Positions 19,298-29,244 of a stretch of 64,000 nt of DNA are shown in pieces. The first letter of the stretch is position 1. Every line of letters begins with the position of its first letter. Under the pieces are notes generated by a model, which saw only the letters and a list, made by a program, of their open reading frames with translations, made no database searches and was not told where the DNA came from. Both the position numbers and the translations under genes were made by a program. The DNA lies in assembly GCA_001643675.2 (NCBI GenBank), contig LSRY02000026.1, positions 908,501 to 972,500 on the forward strand, read 5' to 3'. The DNA comes from Monocercomonoides exilis. Its lineage: Eukaryota > Preaxostyla > Oxymonadida > Polymastigidae.

Positions 19298-20044
19298 TTT
19301 ATGAAGTAACAAATTATTTTTATTTTTGAAAATTTGACTTTTAATAATTTTTTCTGTTTCAACAAAACGATTCAGTTCATCTTTTACACACGTAACTTAT
19401 TTTTTCTTTGTTGCAAACTGTTCTGGCTATTTTTCATTTTTGGTAATTTGCTATTTCTAACGGAATGAAAATCTGTCGTTTTCAAAAAATCACAGTCAAT
19501 GGGACAACTGAAAAAATATTTTTTGCAAAACACAAAAACATCCAAGTGAATTAAACACAGACATCAATAAATATGTAATTTAAATAAAAATTTCTTTAAT
19601 TATTTATGATATTCCTACTAAATCATTTTGTGTTTCATCAATATTGTTTTCATAATTGATGATTAGTAATGATAATTTGCATAGAAATTATAACAAAATT
19701 GTGTTTTATGAAATACCTACTAAATCATTTTGTATTTCATCAATAAAGAAATTTTTATATAAATTTCATATTTATTGATGTCTGTGTTTAATTCACTTGG
19801 ATGTTTTTGTGTTTTGCAAAAAATATTTTTTCAGTTGTCCCATTGACTGTGATTTTTTGAAAACGACAGATTTTCATTCCGTTAGAAATAGCAAATTACC
19901 AAAAATGAAAAATAGCCAGAACAGTTTGCAACAAAGAAAAAATAAGTTACGTGTGTAAAAGATGAACTGAATCGTTTTGTTGAAACAGAAAAAATTATTA
20001 AAAGTCAGATTATCAAAAATAAAAAAAATTTGTAACTTCATAAA
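19298..20044. mobile_element. Foldback element nested in the transposon's left terminal repeat
   Basis: 747 bp made almost wholly of two inverted arms of about 300 bp (19298-19600 and 19745-20044), each starting near TTTATGAAGT(T)ACAAATT. The middle holds two direct copies of CCTACTAAATCATTTTGTNT. Comparison with the right terminal repeat of the host transposon (GCTGCATCAGT) shows the insertion lies between GCTGCA and TCAG. No coding sequence is present, so this is a non-autonomous foldback or MITE. Confidence 0.85.
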
Positions 20045-20266
20045 TCAGATATTTACTGTTCTTGCTAATTGTTAATTCTTTTTGAATTTTTTTTATATTG
20101 AAGAACATAAATTTGATGAATATTTCGTTTATTTTATCATGTTTTTTTTTGAAATGCTCCATGAAATTTGAATGATAATAACTCTTCAACATTTCAATTG
20201 TTCATAAACAAAAATCTATTGCGGAAGTCCAAAATAAACTGGCATTTTGTCGATGTTCATTATTCC

Positions 20267-21463
20267 TTATTCACCTCCCTTTGTTTGTCTTGTTTTACTT
20301 GCACATGAAAGCGGCAATGATTTGTTGTCCAATTTCACAATTTCGATCACTTTTTTGAAGCTTTCTTCAAAGATCTGAGCTGTTGAAGGAGCTCTGTGAA
20401 AATCATTCACAAGTCCACTTTCTTTAAAAGCAGAAAACATGTTTATCGATGAAGAAACTTGCAATACTGCGTTCATTCCAACTCACAAAAGTTGTTCTAC
20501 GCTGTCGTGTGTCGAACCCGACCAAACCTGCTGAATTTGAAGCTTCCAAAGAGAGAAAATGGATAAATCCAATGACTGCAGCAAATGTGTTGTATTCGGA
20601 TGAAAAACCAAAAGCAAAATATTTTCATTTGCAAGTCGAGTCAATGTATTATCTGACAGGTGGATTCTGCAGCTATCAAGCATTTACACAGCCTGTGCAT
20701 GCTTATCTGGTTGAATCATTCTTTTGATGTTGATATGAGGAATGAAAACTTTCTCAATCCAGTTTTCAAACAACTCCTTTATGAAATTAGACGAATCTTT
20801 GATTTCAACGCAACCATGAATTCCGGAATGATTGGCTCGAGATTAAAGGAATCTAATGTTGAATGGTTTTTGCACTAGAAAACAAGGAGGAACAAAAGTT
20901 CCATCAAGCGAAATGCAATGGAGCAATGAAATCCTTTTTTCTCCTCTGTCCACCGGTGTGCGATCAATTTCACGATTTTCATTTGTTCCAACAAAAAGGT
21001 TAACCTTTTTTGTATCTTCATAGGCGTGATAACCTGATTCATCAGCACAGAAGATCATGGATGTATATTTTCCACACACATATTGAACGAAATGATTTTT
21101 CCAAGTGATTACGCTTTGTTCCGATATTTTCATTCTTTTTTCGTCTCTCACGCTTGAAGAGATGACCATCAATTCCTCGCTATGCCTTTTTATGAATGAA
21201 GAATGAAAATTGTGAGAAGGCGTTTTATGACAAACTTTCGCAACAACGGCTCTAAGCGTTTTCGGTGTGTTTTGCTTTCTTTTATCTCTCAGATTTTTCA
21301 GTATTTCCATGATTCGTTTTTCTTGCTTTCGAGTCATCAACATGTTTTTTTTCTCAATTATCTTTTTCGTTATATATCCGGTTCGAATCTGGCAGACAAG
21401 GCTCGGTGTGCAGTTGAGTGCCTTTGCAATTCGCACGTCAGAAGTAATTTTGACTTTTCTCAT
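20267..21463 (-). pseudogene. pogo/Tigger-like DDE transposase, three in-frame stops
   Basis: Taken from ATG at 21463. The N-terminal part has a likely helix-turn-helix (VRIAKALNCTPSLVCQIR). The DDE endonuclease core shows FCADESGYHAYED for the first Asp, then MLDSCRIHLSDN, then FHPNTTHLLQSLDLSIFS, the pattern of pogo/Tigger/Jerky-type transposases. The frame is never shifted, but it is cut by TAA at 20845-20843, TAA at 20686-20684 and TGA at 20485-20483. The encoded enzyme would have cut and pasted the element at TA sites. It lies between the terminal repeats described for 19136-21887. Confidence 0.85.
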
Positions 21464-21892
21464 TTTGCAAGCGTCGAAGAAGGAACGAATCAATGATACT
21501 TATGTTTTTGAAGTGTTTCGAGACAAAAAGGATGAAATGAAGTGCAGGTCTATTTTTGGAATAAATCCTGTTAAAACTGTTTCAAAAAAAGATGTACAAA
21601 AAGTTGAAATAACGAAAAGCATTTCCAATCAAAAGTTAGACAAATTGTTTTAACTGAAACAACCATAATGATAAAAGAATTATTGTTACCAACATTTAAC
21701 AATTAACATGAATGGTGAGTGACTGATGCAGCACAGCAAATGAAAATTTCAATATTGTTAGATGTGTTATATACTGATGTATGAATGCGTGAATTATTAT
21801 AATTTAATTTTTTAAACTTGTCGAGATATATGAATTTTAATAAAAAGTCCGGGTTTTTTTACCATGTTCTGGGTTTTTCACTCAATGTAACT

Positions 21893-22137
21893 CTATTGTT
21901 GTAAATATCAATGTTATTAGAAATTAAAATTCGAAACATACATAACTTTTCATTTTCACATCACCAAATGTTGCAAATAACTGAACAAATTTGAAAGGTA
22001 TTTTGTTCTTGATATTTTGTGATTCTAATCTTTTGATCTGATACATAATATATGTTAATTAATTCAATTTTTTTTTATTGACATTTTTTCCCTTGTTCAT
22101 TAAAGAGATCAGAGAAAACGAAACGGTGAGCGATAAA
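21893..22137. other. Intergenic upstream of repeat-protein gene
   Basis: AT-rich, with a T-run and a possible acceptor-like TTCATTAAAG at about 22096-22105. An upstream exon cannot be ruled out. Confidence 0.4.
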
Positions 22138-23694
22138 ATGGAAAGCGAAACACACATCCAAAAAGAAAAGAGCGACCTTTCAAAGAAGTTCGAGGGAGGC
22201 TTGACAATGGCAATGATATGGATTACAACTGTGAAGACAGATCCGCCCGAGTGGATGAGACATGACATTACACTTTCTCAAAATGTTGGTTGGACAATGG
22301 CTATGATCTGGATCACAAACGTCAAGAAAGAACCACCAGAATGGATGAGGCATAAGATCACATTGACTGAAAATGATGGTTTAACGATGGCTATGATGTG
22401 GATAATTTTTGTCAAGACAGAACCTCCAGAATGGATGAGACATGACATTACTCTTGCTGATAAGGAAGGATGGACAATGGCTATGAGGTGGATTTCAAGT
22501 GTTAATACTGAGCCACCCGAGTGGATGAGACATGACATTACACTTTCTCAAAATGATGGTTTAACGATGGCTATGATGTGGATAATTTTTGTCAAGACAG
22601 AACCTCCAGAATGGATGAGACATGACATTACTCTTGCTGATAAGGAAGGATGGACAATGGCTATGAGGTGGATTTCAAGTGTTAATACTGAGCCACCCGA
22701 GTGGATGAGACATGACATTACACTTTCTCAAAATGATGGTTTAACGATGGCTATGATGTGGATAATTTTTGTCAAGACAGAACCTCCAGAATGGATGAGA
22801 CATGACATTACTCTTGCTGATAAGGAAGGATGGACAATGGCTATGAGGTGGATTTCAAGTGTTAATACTGAGCCACCCGAGTGGATGAGACATGACATTA
22901 CACTTTCTCAAAATGATGGTTTAACGATGGCTATGATGTGGATAATTTTTGTCAAGACAGAACCTCCAGAATGGATGAGACATGACATTACTCTTGCTGA
23001 TAAGGAAGGATGGACAATGGCCATGAGGTGGATTTCAAGTGCTAATACTGAGCCACCCGAGTGGATGAGACATGACATTACACTTTCTCAAAATGATGGT
23101 TTAACGATGGCTATGATGTGGATAATTTTTGTCAAGACAGAACCTCCAGAATGGATGAGACATGACATTACTCTTGCTGATAAGGAAGGATGGACAATGG
23201 CTATGAGGTGGATTTCAAGTGTTAATACTGAGCCACCCGAGTGGATGAGACATGACATTACACTTTCTCAAAATGATGGTTTAACGATGGCTATGATGTG
23301 GATAATTTTTGTCAAGATAGAACCGCCAGAATGGATGAGACATTATTATTCTCTGAAAGATTATAAAGGGAATACAATGGAAAATTTTTGGATTTTTATT
23401 GTCAAGAAAGAACCTCCAAAATGGATGAGACGAGTCTTTAAAGTTGAAGATAAGGCATGTCAAACAATGGAAGATTATCAAGAAGAATGTACATGGAGAG
23501 AGATTCCTGAATTGAAGAAATATGATGATTCTGATGCTTGTGCAGCTTGCCCTGCTGAAAATGCTGATGATTCAATTGTCGCTGATGATGATGATGAAGG
23601 ATTTTTTGAGGTTGTGCTTAATATTAAGGAATTATTGAAGAACAGTCAGTTCAGAAATGGTAAGAAAATACACATTAAGATGAAGATCGAATAG
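22138..23694 (+). CDS. Tandem 30-residue repeat protein (ankyrin-like)
   Basis: ATG at 22138 opens a frame of 518 codons ending TAG. After about 22 charged residues come fourteen 30-residue units (22204-23463) and part of a fifteenth, all without indels. The unit core is TMAMxWIxxVKTEPPEWMRH followed by DITL and a DG/EG turn. The G-x-T-x-A-M start, a helix-like middle and a D-G loop suggest a divergent ankyrin-type repeat, but this is a resemblance only. Units 3-12 form five almost identical 60-residue pairs. The last two units are diverged, and the C-terminal 85 residues are acidic (DADDSIVADDDDEGFF). No signal peptide or membrane span. Such proteins usually bind other proteins; the partner is unknown. 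Confidence 0.75.
   Translation: MESETHIQKEKSDLSKKFEGGLTMAMIWITTVKTDPPEWMRHDITLSQNVGWTMAMIWITNVKKEPPEWMRHKITLTENDGLTMAMMWIIFVKTEPPEWMRHDITLADKEGWTMAMRWISSVNTEPPEWMRHDITLSQNDGLTMAMMWIIFVKTEPPEWMRHDITLADKEGWTMAMRWISSVNTEPPEWMRHDITLSQNDGLTMAMMWIIFVKTEPPEWMRHDITLADKEGWTMAMRWISSVNTEPPEWMRHDITLSQNDGLTMAMMWIIFVKTEPPEWMRHDITLADKEGWTMAMRWISSANTEPPEWMRHDITLSQNDGLTMAMMWIIFVKTEPPEWMRHDITLADKEGWTMAMRWISSVNTEPPEWMRHDITLSQNDGLTMAMMWIIFVKIEPPEWMRHYYSLKDYKGNTMENFWIFIVKKEPPKWMRRVFKVEDKACQTMEDYQEECTWREIPELKKYDDSDACAACPAENADDSIVADDDDEGFFEVVLNIKELLKNSQFRNGKKIHIKMKIE
22384..23283 (+). repeat. Five 180-bp near-identical higher-order repeats
   Basis: Five copies of a 180-bp unit (22384, 22564, 22744, 22924, 23104), each two 90-bp subunits. 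By eye only a couple of substitutions are seen, in the fourth copy around 23020-23042. The older 90-bp subunits differ more from each other, so the 180-bp unit was amplified recently. Confidence 0.93.
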
Positions 23695-26600
23695 CGAAGG
23701 GAATCGGGACGATTTATTTGCTGAAATGAGATATCTTGCCATCACGAATGAAACTATGCATTGCATCTGGAAATGAATACGAGATTGCGAATATTAAGAT
23801 AGAGGCACCAGAAAGGATAAAAACTGAATATTACAAATGAAGGTTTGCTTTATTTGCATTGAAGATATATTTGTTTTTTCAATGATTTGAATAAGCAAAC
23901 ATGTTTGATTGAATATCAAAAAAAAGTACATTTTTCTCATTTATAAAATTTATGACTCTTCTTTTATTATTTTTTGAGTCATTTTGACTCTTTCGAAGAA
24001 TAATAGGATAGGATTAAAACGAATTTCATTTTGATCTCTTTGATTTTTCTTTCGATTGAGTTTTCTCCTTATTACAACATTAAAAGCTGTTCATTTTAAT
24101 TTTTTAAAAAGCTTTTTCATTTCAATTTTATTTATATTTTTATTTTTACATTATTTTTTTCCGGTTATTTTGAATTTTAAAAGTTATCAGACCACTTTTT
24201 TATATGATTTTTTAAATATTTAAAGATATACTCAATTCAAATTATATTTTTTTTTCTTTCTTTTCTTTTCTTTCTTGTTTTTTTATTTAATTTACCAATC
24301 TGACTGAAATTCACTTTACTATGTTGAAAATCAAATGGGAATTTTAATGATTTGGAGTTGAGAGTATTGTTATTTTTTTGAATTTTTATGCTTTGGCTGT
24401 TGATTGCTGTTATTTTCATTTTCATTTGATTAAAATGTTATGTACTGGTTAATAATTGGCTTAATAAAAGGTGAAATTGATTCTTATTTGTTCATTTTTG
24501 GATATGTGAAGTGTTTCAAAGGAATTTTGAGCAAACAAACAAAATCTTGTGTGCTAAGTTTCTGATCCAATCAAAGATTCAAAGTCACAAAGAAATGAAA
24601 AAGGAAAACTGAAACAAAAACCATCAAGGAGATAAAAGTCAACCAAGACAAACAAGATAGAACTTTTCCATCAAAGCATTGATTGCTTCAGCTTTGTTGC
24701 TTTTCTCCAAAACAAGGCAAAATATGAAATGAGACAAACTTTGCGAAACAACAGATCGAACTTACGAACCGGATTCACAAATGAACAACCAATTCTTTGG
24801 AAAAGGAAATCATGGATGAAGTGGAAGTTGAAAAGCAAGGATATCGTTTCAGAGGGGTGTGACCAACGAAAGAGAGAAAGTGATAATTAATAATTTGAGG
24901 ATCTGAACGAACACGACTGAGTTGTTGTTGTTTGATGACTTCATGACTTGTTGAATTGACTGAGCGGATGAAGAAATGGAAGTTCAGGAACGAGAAGATG
25001 TGTTCTTCCTTCTTCAATCAGTTGGTGATCCTTAACGAAAGAATGCTTATCGACATTCAAAAAAGGCGGAAGTCATTTTTCTGCACAAATTCACCTTTCG
25101 CTGTAGTTGGATTCAATCACTGCACTTTGGTGAACTTCTTCTCTTATCTCTTTCTCTTTCAATCTTTTGATGCTCAGAAGAAGTTACACAGAAACTGCTT
25201 GTGGAATGAATGCAGAAATCCTTTCAACGCCAAACAATATAAACAGCAACGATATGATTTGCAAAAGAATGCATTAAAATCCATATTCGTTACAACTCCG
25301 GTTAAGATTAAAAAAAAGACAAGTTGAGGCCAGCCTCATTTATTGAAGAAAACTAAATGAATGCAGAATTTTTTTTATGGATAAAAAATGCTTCTCTCCA
25401 TCAGTGTTTTCATCAAAAGAATCATTTCATCGAAGTTGATTTCAATTCTGACGTGTGCTGTTGTGGATGGCAAGTTTTTCTGAATTCACCTCTGCAGCAA
25501 CAGCAGAAATGTGTCGAAATGCAATGATGCTGCTTGAAAAGCATTCTTTTTTCAACTGTTCCCTCAGACAAGCCGAAAAAAGAGGTGATTCGATGGAATG
25601 TTGTGTTGGAAGCAGAAAAACGAATGATTGAGGGAGTCCATTGAAAAAAACAACCTCTCTGATTTTGGTGGCCTTGAATTGAAATGTGGAATTTGAAGTC
25701 CAAAAAAGCTTTTTTTTGTTGAATTCAAAGAAGGTTTTATTGATATCGAAGAACTTTGGGAGCTCACCCAAAATGATCATCTCTCAGCTCATTCTTCTGG
25801 AATAGCAGCTGATTCACAAGCGAAATTTCTTTCTTTTCATCATCATCATTTCTAAGAGCAACTGAATTTCAAGGATGCGCCTTCTCAGAGCTAACCAAAC
25901 TTGATTGATCTTGGAAAATGGCTCGTTTTTTCATGCCTCCTCGTCAAATTGTTCAGTCGGATGAAATCAGATGACTTTTGCAATCCAAGGTATTAGACAA
26001 ATCTCAAAAGAAAAAGGGTTCACTGTTTTGTTGATGTTCCATCAACCATGAGTCTCGGAATCTTTGATGTTAGAATTGGGATTCACATGTTTTCATGATT
26101 TGTTCATCTCGCTGAGAATAATTTGGATGTGTTCTTCTGCCAATTTGTAGACATTTTCATCTCTTTCTTTGCACACAATCAGCCATTGCTTTTTGCCTGC
26201 TCATTTCTTTTTGGTTTTCGAATTCGTTTATCTCCAACAGTCTGTCCAGCTGTTTTAAACAAACTCCAAAAACCAGCTCAAAAAATGCAAACTTGGAAAG
26301 CATTCACCATGCAAAAAAAAATCTCTATCTTGCACAGACTTTTCCATTCCTGGAATAGGAGACCAAAATATGAGAAAAATTCTTTTTTCTTCAAGAAGTG
26401 TGCCTGGCTGTTTTTTTTTTGCCTTCTCTCATGTATAATTTCCATCTTTGAATTGAAAATTGATGTCGGCACCGGGATGTAGAATGTCAGCTTCAAGCAG
26501 CATTTTGAATCACAATCCTAAATTCAATCCTTTTTTTGAAGTTCTGTTGGTTTGATCAAACAGAAATAAAAAAGTTGCATTTCTGTCCCTTCCAAGCCAA

Positions 26601-26772
26601 GGACATATGGCTTGTTGAATATTCGATATTTGCGCTTTTTTTGTGAAGAAAAAGGCATTTGTGTTGAAACTGCAATCTTTTCATTCAGAAAAAACAATCA
26701 ACGATGTTTGTATATAAATTTTGCTTTGTTTGCTGAAGTGTTATTATTTTATTCATTTATCCAGAATACATT
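23695..26772. other. Long non-coding stretch, possibly degraded genes or repeats
   Basis: 3.1 kb without a supportable gene. 23695-24500 is AT-rich with T and A runs. 24600-26500 has a more coding-like base composition and many short open frames on both strands (for example 24956-25327 plus), none with a recognisable domain or plausible splice joins. It may be an old repeat or pseudogene. Confidence 0.45.
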
Positions 26773-28521
26773 ATGAACAAATATTGTACAGTGCATAATG
26801 TCAAAGAAGAAGAGGATGAAGAAGATTCTTACGATGATGATTTTTACGAAGACGAAGAATTCGAATTAGATCTCAAAGAAATGTTTATAAGTTTGTGGCT
26901 TTATTATTTTGATTCAACTTTCGATGTTTTGTGCACAATTTGATATTTTTGAAGAAAAGCTTTGTGTTCTGGAAGATTGTGAAGAAATTGAACAAAAGCA
27001 GAAAATTGAAGAATTGAATGAAATAATTGATGAAATGAATGAAATTGAATTTAGATCAATTTTCACAGAAGAACCATTCAACAAAATGCACGAAATGATT
27101 GAAGAAAAGAAAATGACAATGGGAAATGCAATTTTGCTGTTGAAGCATGTTGGATGTTTGAATACGCTGAGAGAAATATATGTTTATAGCTTTGCAAGAT
27201 CTTCTTTGAATAAAAGATTTGAAGAGATGATTATTGAAGAAAAAGAGAGAAAAGAAGGAAAGAATGAAAAGCTTCTTGTTGATCTTTGCGAATGCTATAT
27301 TTTTTTCACATATACCATCTGGCCTGAAATGATTTCGATTTGTGTGCCTTGTCTTCTGAAAGCCGCGTTGAAGAAAGAAGAAAAAAAGGAAGCACAAAAG
27401 GAAGTGGAAATGGCTTTACTGGCTTTGAGTTGCATTGATGTGCGTGATGTATGAGTATTTTATTTAATTTAAAAATACGACTGATTTTTCCCCTCTTATT
27501 TTTTGTTAGAATTTGTATATGGGTGATTCTTTTTGAAAAGTCGCAAATGTTGAATTTTCAAATTAATCAAAAATTTCATATTTTGCTAAATATTTTGTTA
27601 ACAAATATCAAACTTCACTTAAATTGAATCTTTTTCTTGATAATGCTATTTCAAACATTCTTGAGAAGATTTGTGAGCTGAAACAGAAATGTGAGCAAAA
27701 TATGAAATTTTTGATTAATTTGAAAATTAAACATTTGCGACTTTTCAAAAAGAATCACCCATATAGAACTTTATTTGAATGAAATAAAAGAGATTATCAA
27801 ACATCATCAGGAACATCATAACCTTTCCCAACTTGCCTATCGATCTGTATGGAAATTTTTTATGGACAGATTATTTTTCGTAAAAAATAAGGAACAAGTT
27901 ATTGAAAATGAGCTGCATTTTGCGAAGGAAGCAACAAGAGAATTGGAAGAGCTGGTTAGGAATTTCCATTGGAAGAGGAAGGAAGAGGAGGAAGGAAAAG
28001 AAAAAGAAAAGGAAGAAGTGCTTGTTTTGATGAGATGGCTTAAAGTTGTTGTGGCTTATTTTTATTTTTGTGAATCGAGGAACGAAGAATGCATTGGGCT
28101 TATCAGAAGTGTTGTTAAATTATTTCGAGCAGCAAAGGATAATCACAGAGAAATATGCGAGGAATGCTTTTATTTATTTAATCGAACTGCAAGCGAAGGA
28201 ATCTTATTTGTTGATTCCTTGTTGAATGGAGGAGCAGTTGATGCTGTTTTGGAGGAGATTCTGCAGCCAACGTTGAATGAGGAAATTGCAGCGAAAATCT
28301 TGATATTTTTTAAGCACATTTCAAAGAAATTGAAAGAAGAGGATAAAGAAGAAAAGGAGAAAGCAAAAAGAAAAGAAACAAAAATGGAATTATTTGAAAA
28401 GATGGAAGAAGAAGGACTTGAAGATTTCGTTGAGAGTTTTCAAAAAATCTTTGGTTTTCTTGACAGAAAATATAATGATGGTTTATCGTTGAATATTTCT
28501 GAATATTTTGTGAATATTTAG
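26773..28521 (+). pseudogene. Unknown-family paralogue B, broken by a MITE
   Basis: Three exons are inferred: 26773-26890 (ATG, acidic EEEDEED and YEDEEFELD), 26955-27448, and 27510-28521 (stop TAG). Introns are 64 and 61 nt, with GTTTGTG and GTATGAG donors. Exons 2 and 3 align with paralogue A (310-1618), roughly 40-45% identical by eye, with identical final 12 residues. A 242-bp MITE (27520-27761) lies ten nucleotides into exon 3. Read through, it gives a stop after eight codons (NLYMGDSF). Removing it with one TA restores the frame and the exact length of paralogue A, so the insertion came after the exon existed. No alternative splice that bypasses the MITE in frame is obvious, though a donor at GTGATG (27444) could do so. 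The function is unknown. Confidence 0.75.
27520..27761. mobile_element. 242-bp MITE with TA target duplication
   Basis: The ends are inverted repeats TGGGTGATTCTTTTTGAAAA... (about 33 nt), flanked by TA on each side. A related copy lies at 31396-31650 and a degenerate one near 28915-29172. There is no coding capacity. The TA duplication suggests mobilisation by a Tc1/mariner-type transposase. Confidence 0.88.
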
Positions 28522-28830
28522 CAAATTTCATTTCATTTGGTTTTTGCAGCTCAAAAATATTGTTTCACTTTACCAATTGTTTGAGAAAATAGTAATATGA
28601 ATCATCAAATTTTTGTTTCTTCAATTTTTTTTCAAATAAAATAAAGGTGTTCTTTCTGCAAAAAAACCAAACAAACATGAATAGGTTTGAAATGAATAAC
28701 AATAATAATGCAGCCAAACCATTTTATCATAGGATAATGATTCAGAAGAAAGAGTTGTCAAACACTGTTGTGAATATCAGACACTCTCAATTTTGAAAGC
28801 CTTTCTATAAAACGATCATATTCTTCATGT
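28522..28830 (+). repeat. Conserved 3' flank of paralogue B (inverted match to 1-309)
   Basis: Non-coding sequence after the TAG of paralogue B. It is the reverse complement of window positions 309-1 with about ten differences, including AATAAAGGTGTTC near 28640. The match is cut off only by the window start. Confidence 0.9.
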
Positions 28831-28914
28831 ATTTGATTATTATTGTCTTTTCTCTTTTCAAAGCCTTGGAAAATGGATTTTTTTCAAACTTCTATCAACA
28901 ATTTATAAATGGAT

Positions 28915-29172
28915 AAGGGCTGTTCTTTTTGAAAAGTCGCAAATGTTTAATTATCTGGATCAGTGATATATGTCGTTTTTAAAATATTTCTTTCAATTGA
29001 TCTGTCGAAATTGACTGGGATACAAATCATTTCTTATTAAAATTTGATATTGTTTCATTTTGTTTGAATGCGATTGTCAATAGTTCAATCGAAAAAAATT
29101 CATGAAAAATAAAAAATTTCAATGAACCTGATAATTCAACGGTTGCAACTTTTCAAAATTAATATCACAAAT
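28915..29172. mobile_element. Degenerate copy of the TGGGTGATT MITE family
   Basis: The left end GGCTGTTCTTTTTGAAAAGT CGCAAATGT matches the left end of the 27520 MITE, and the right end GTTGCAACTTTTCAAAA is its decayed partner. The interior is unlike that of the other copies. Confidence 0.6.
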
Positions 29173-29244
29173 GACGAAACAAACCTTGTATGAAGAAATA
29201 ACAATTTTTTTTTCAACTTTTCAACTTGACCAATCAAAAAAATA

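Larger units (their letters stand above)
19136..21887 (-). mobile_element. pogo/Tigger-like Tc1-mariner superfamily DNA transposon (degraded)
   Basis: The ends are inverted repeats starting CAATGAGTGAAAAACCCAGA and flanked by TA on both sides (19134-19135 and 21888-21889), the normal target duplication of this superfamily. The terminal repeats are about 170-210 nt: the left arm runs to 19297 and resumes at 20045 after a nested insertion; the right arm covers about 21680-21887. Inside is a minus-strand transposase frame with three stops. The copy therefore cannot code for a full transposase. Confidence 0.88.

Noticed and set aside
21378-21392. CCGGTTCGAATCTGG, like a tRNA T-arm
   Set aside because: It lies inside the transposase frame, and no acceptor, D or anticodon arm can be paired around it.
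22204-23463. Regular spacing could suggest a CRISPR array
   Set aside because: The units are contiguous, in frame and coding, with no unique spacers.
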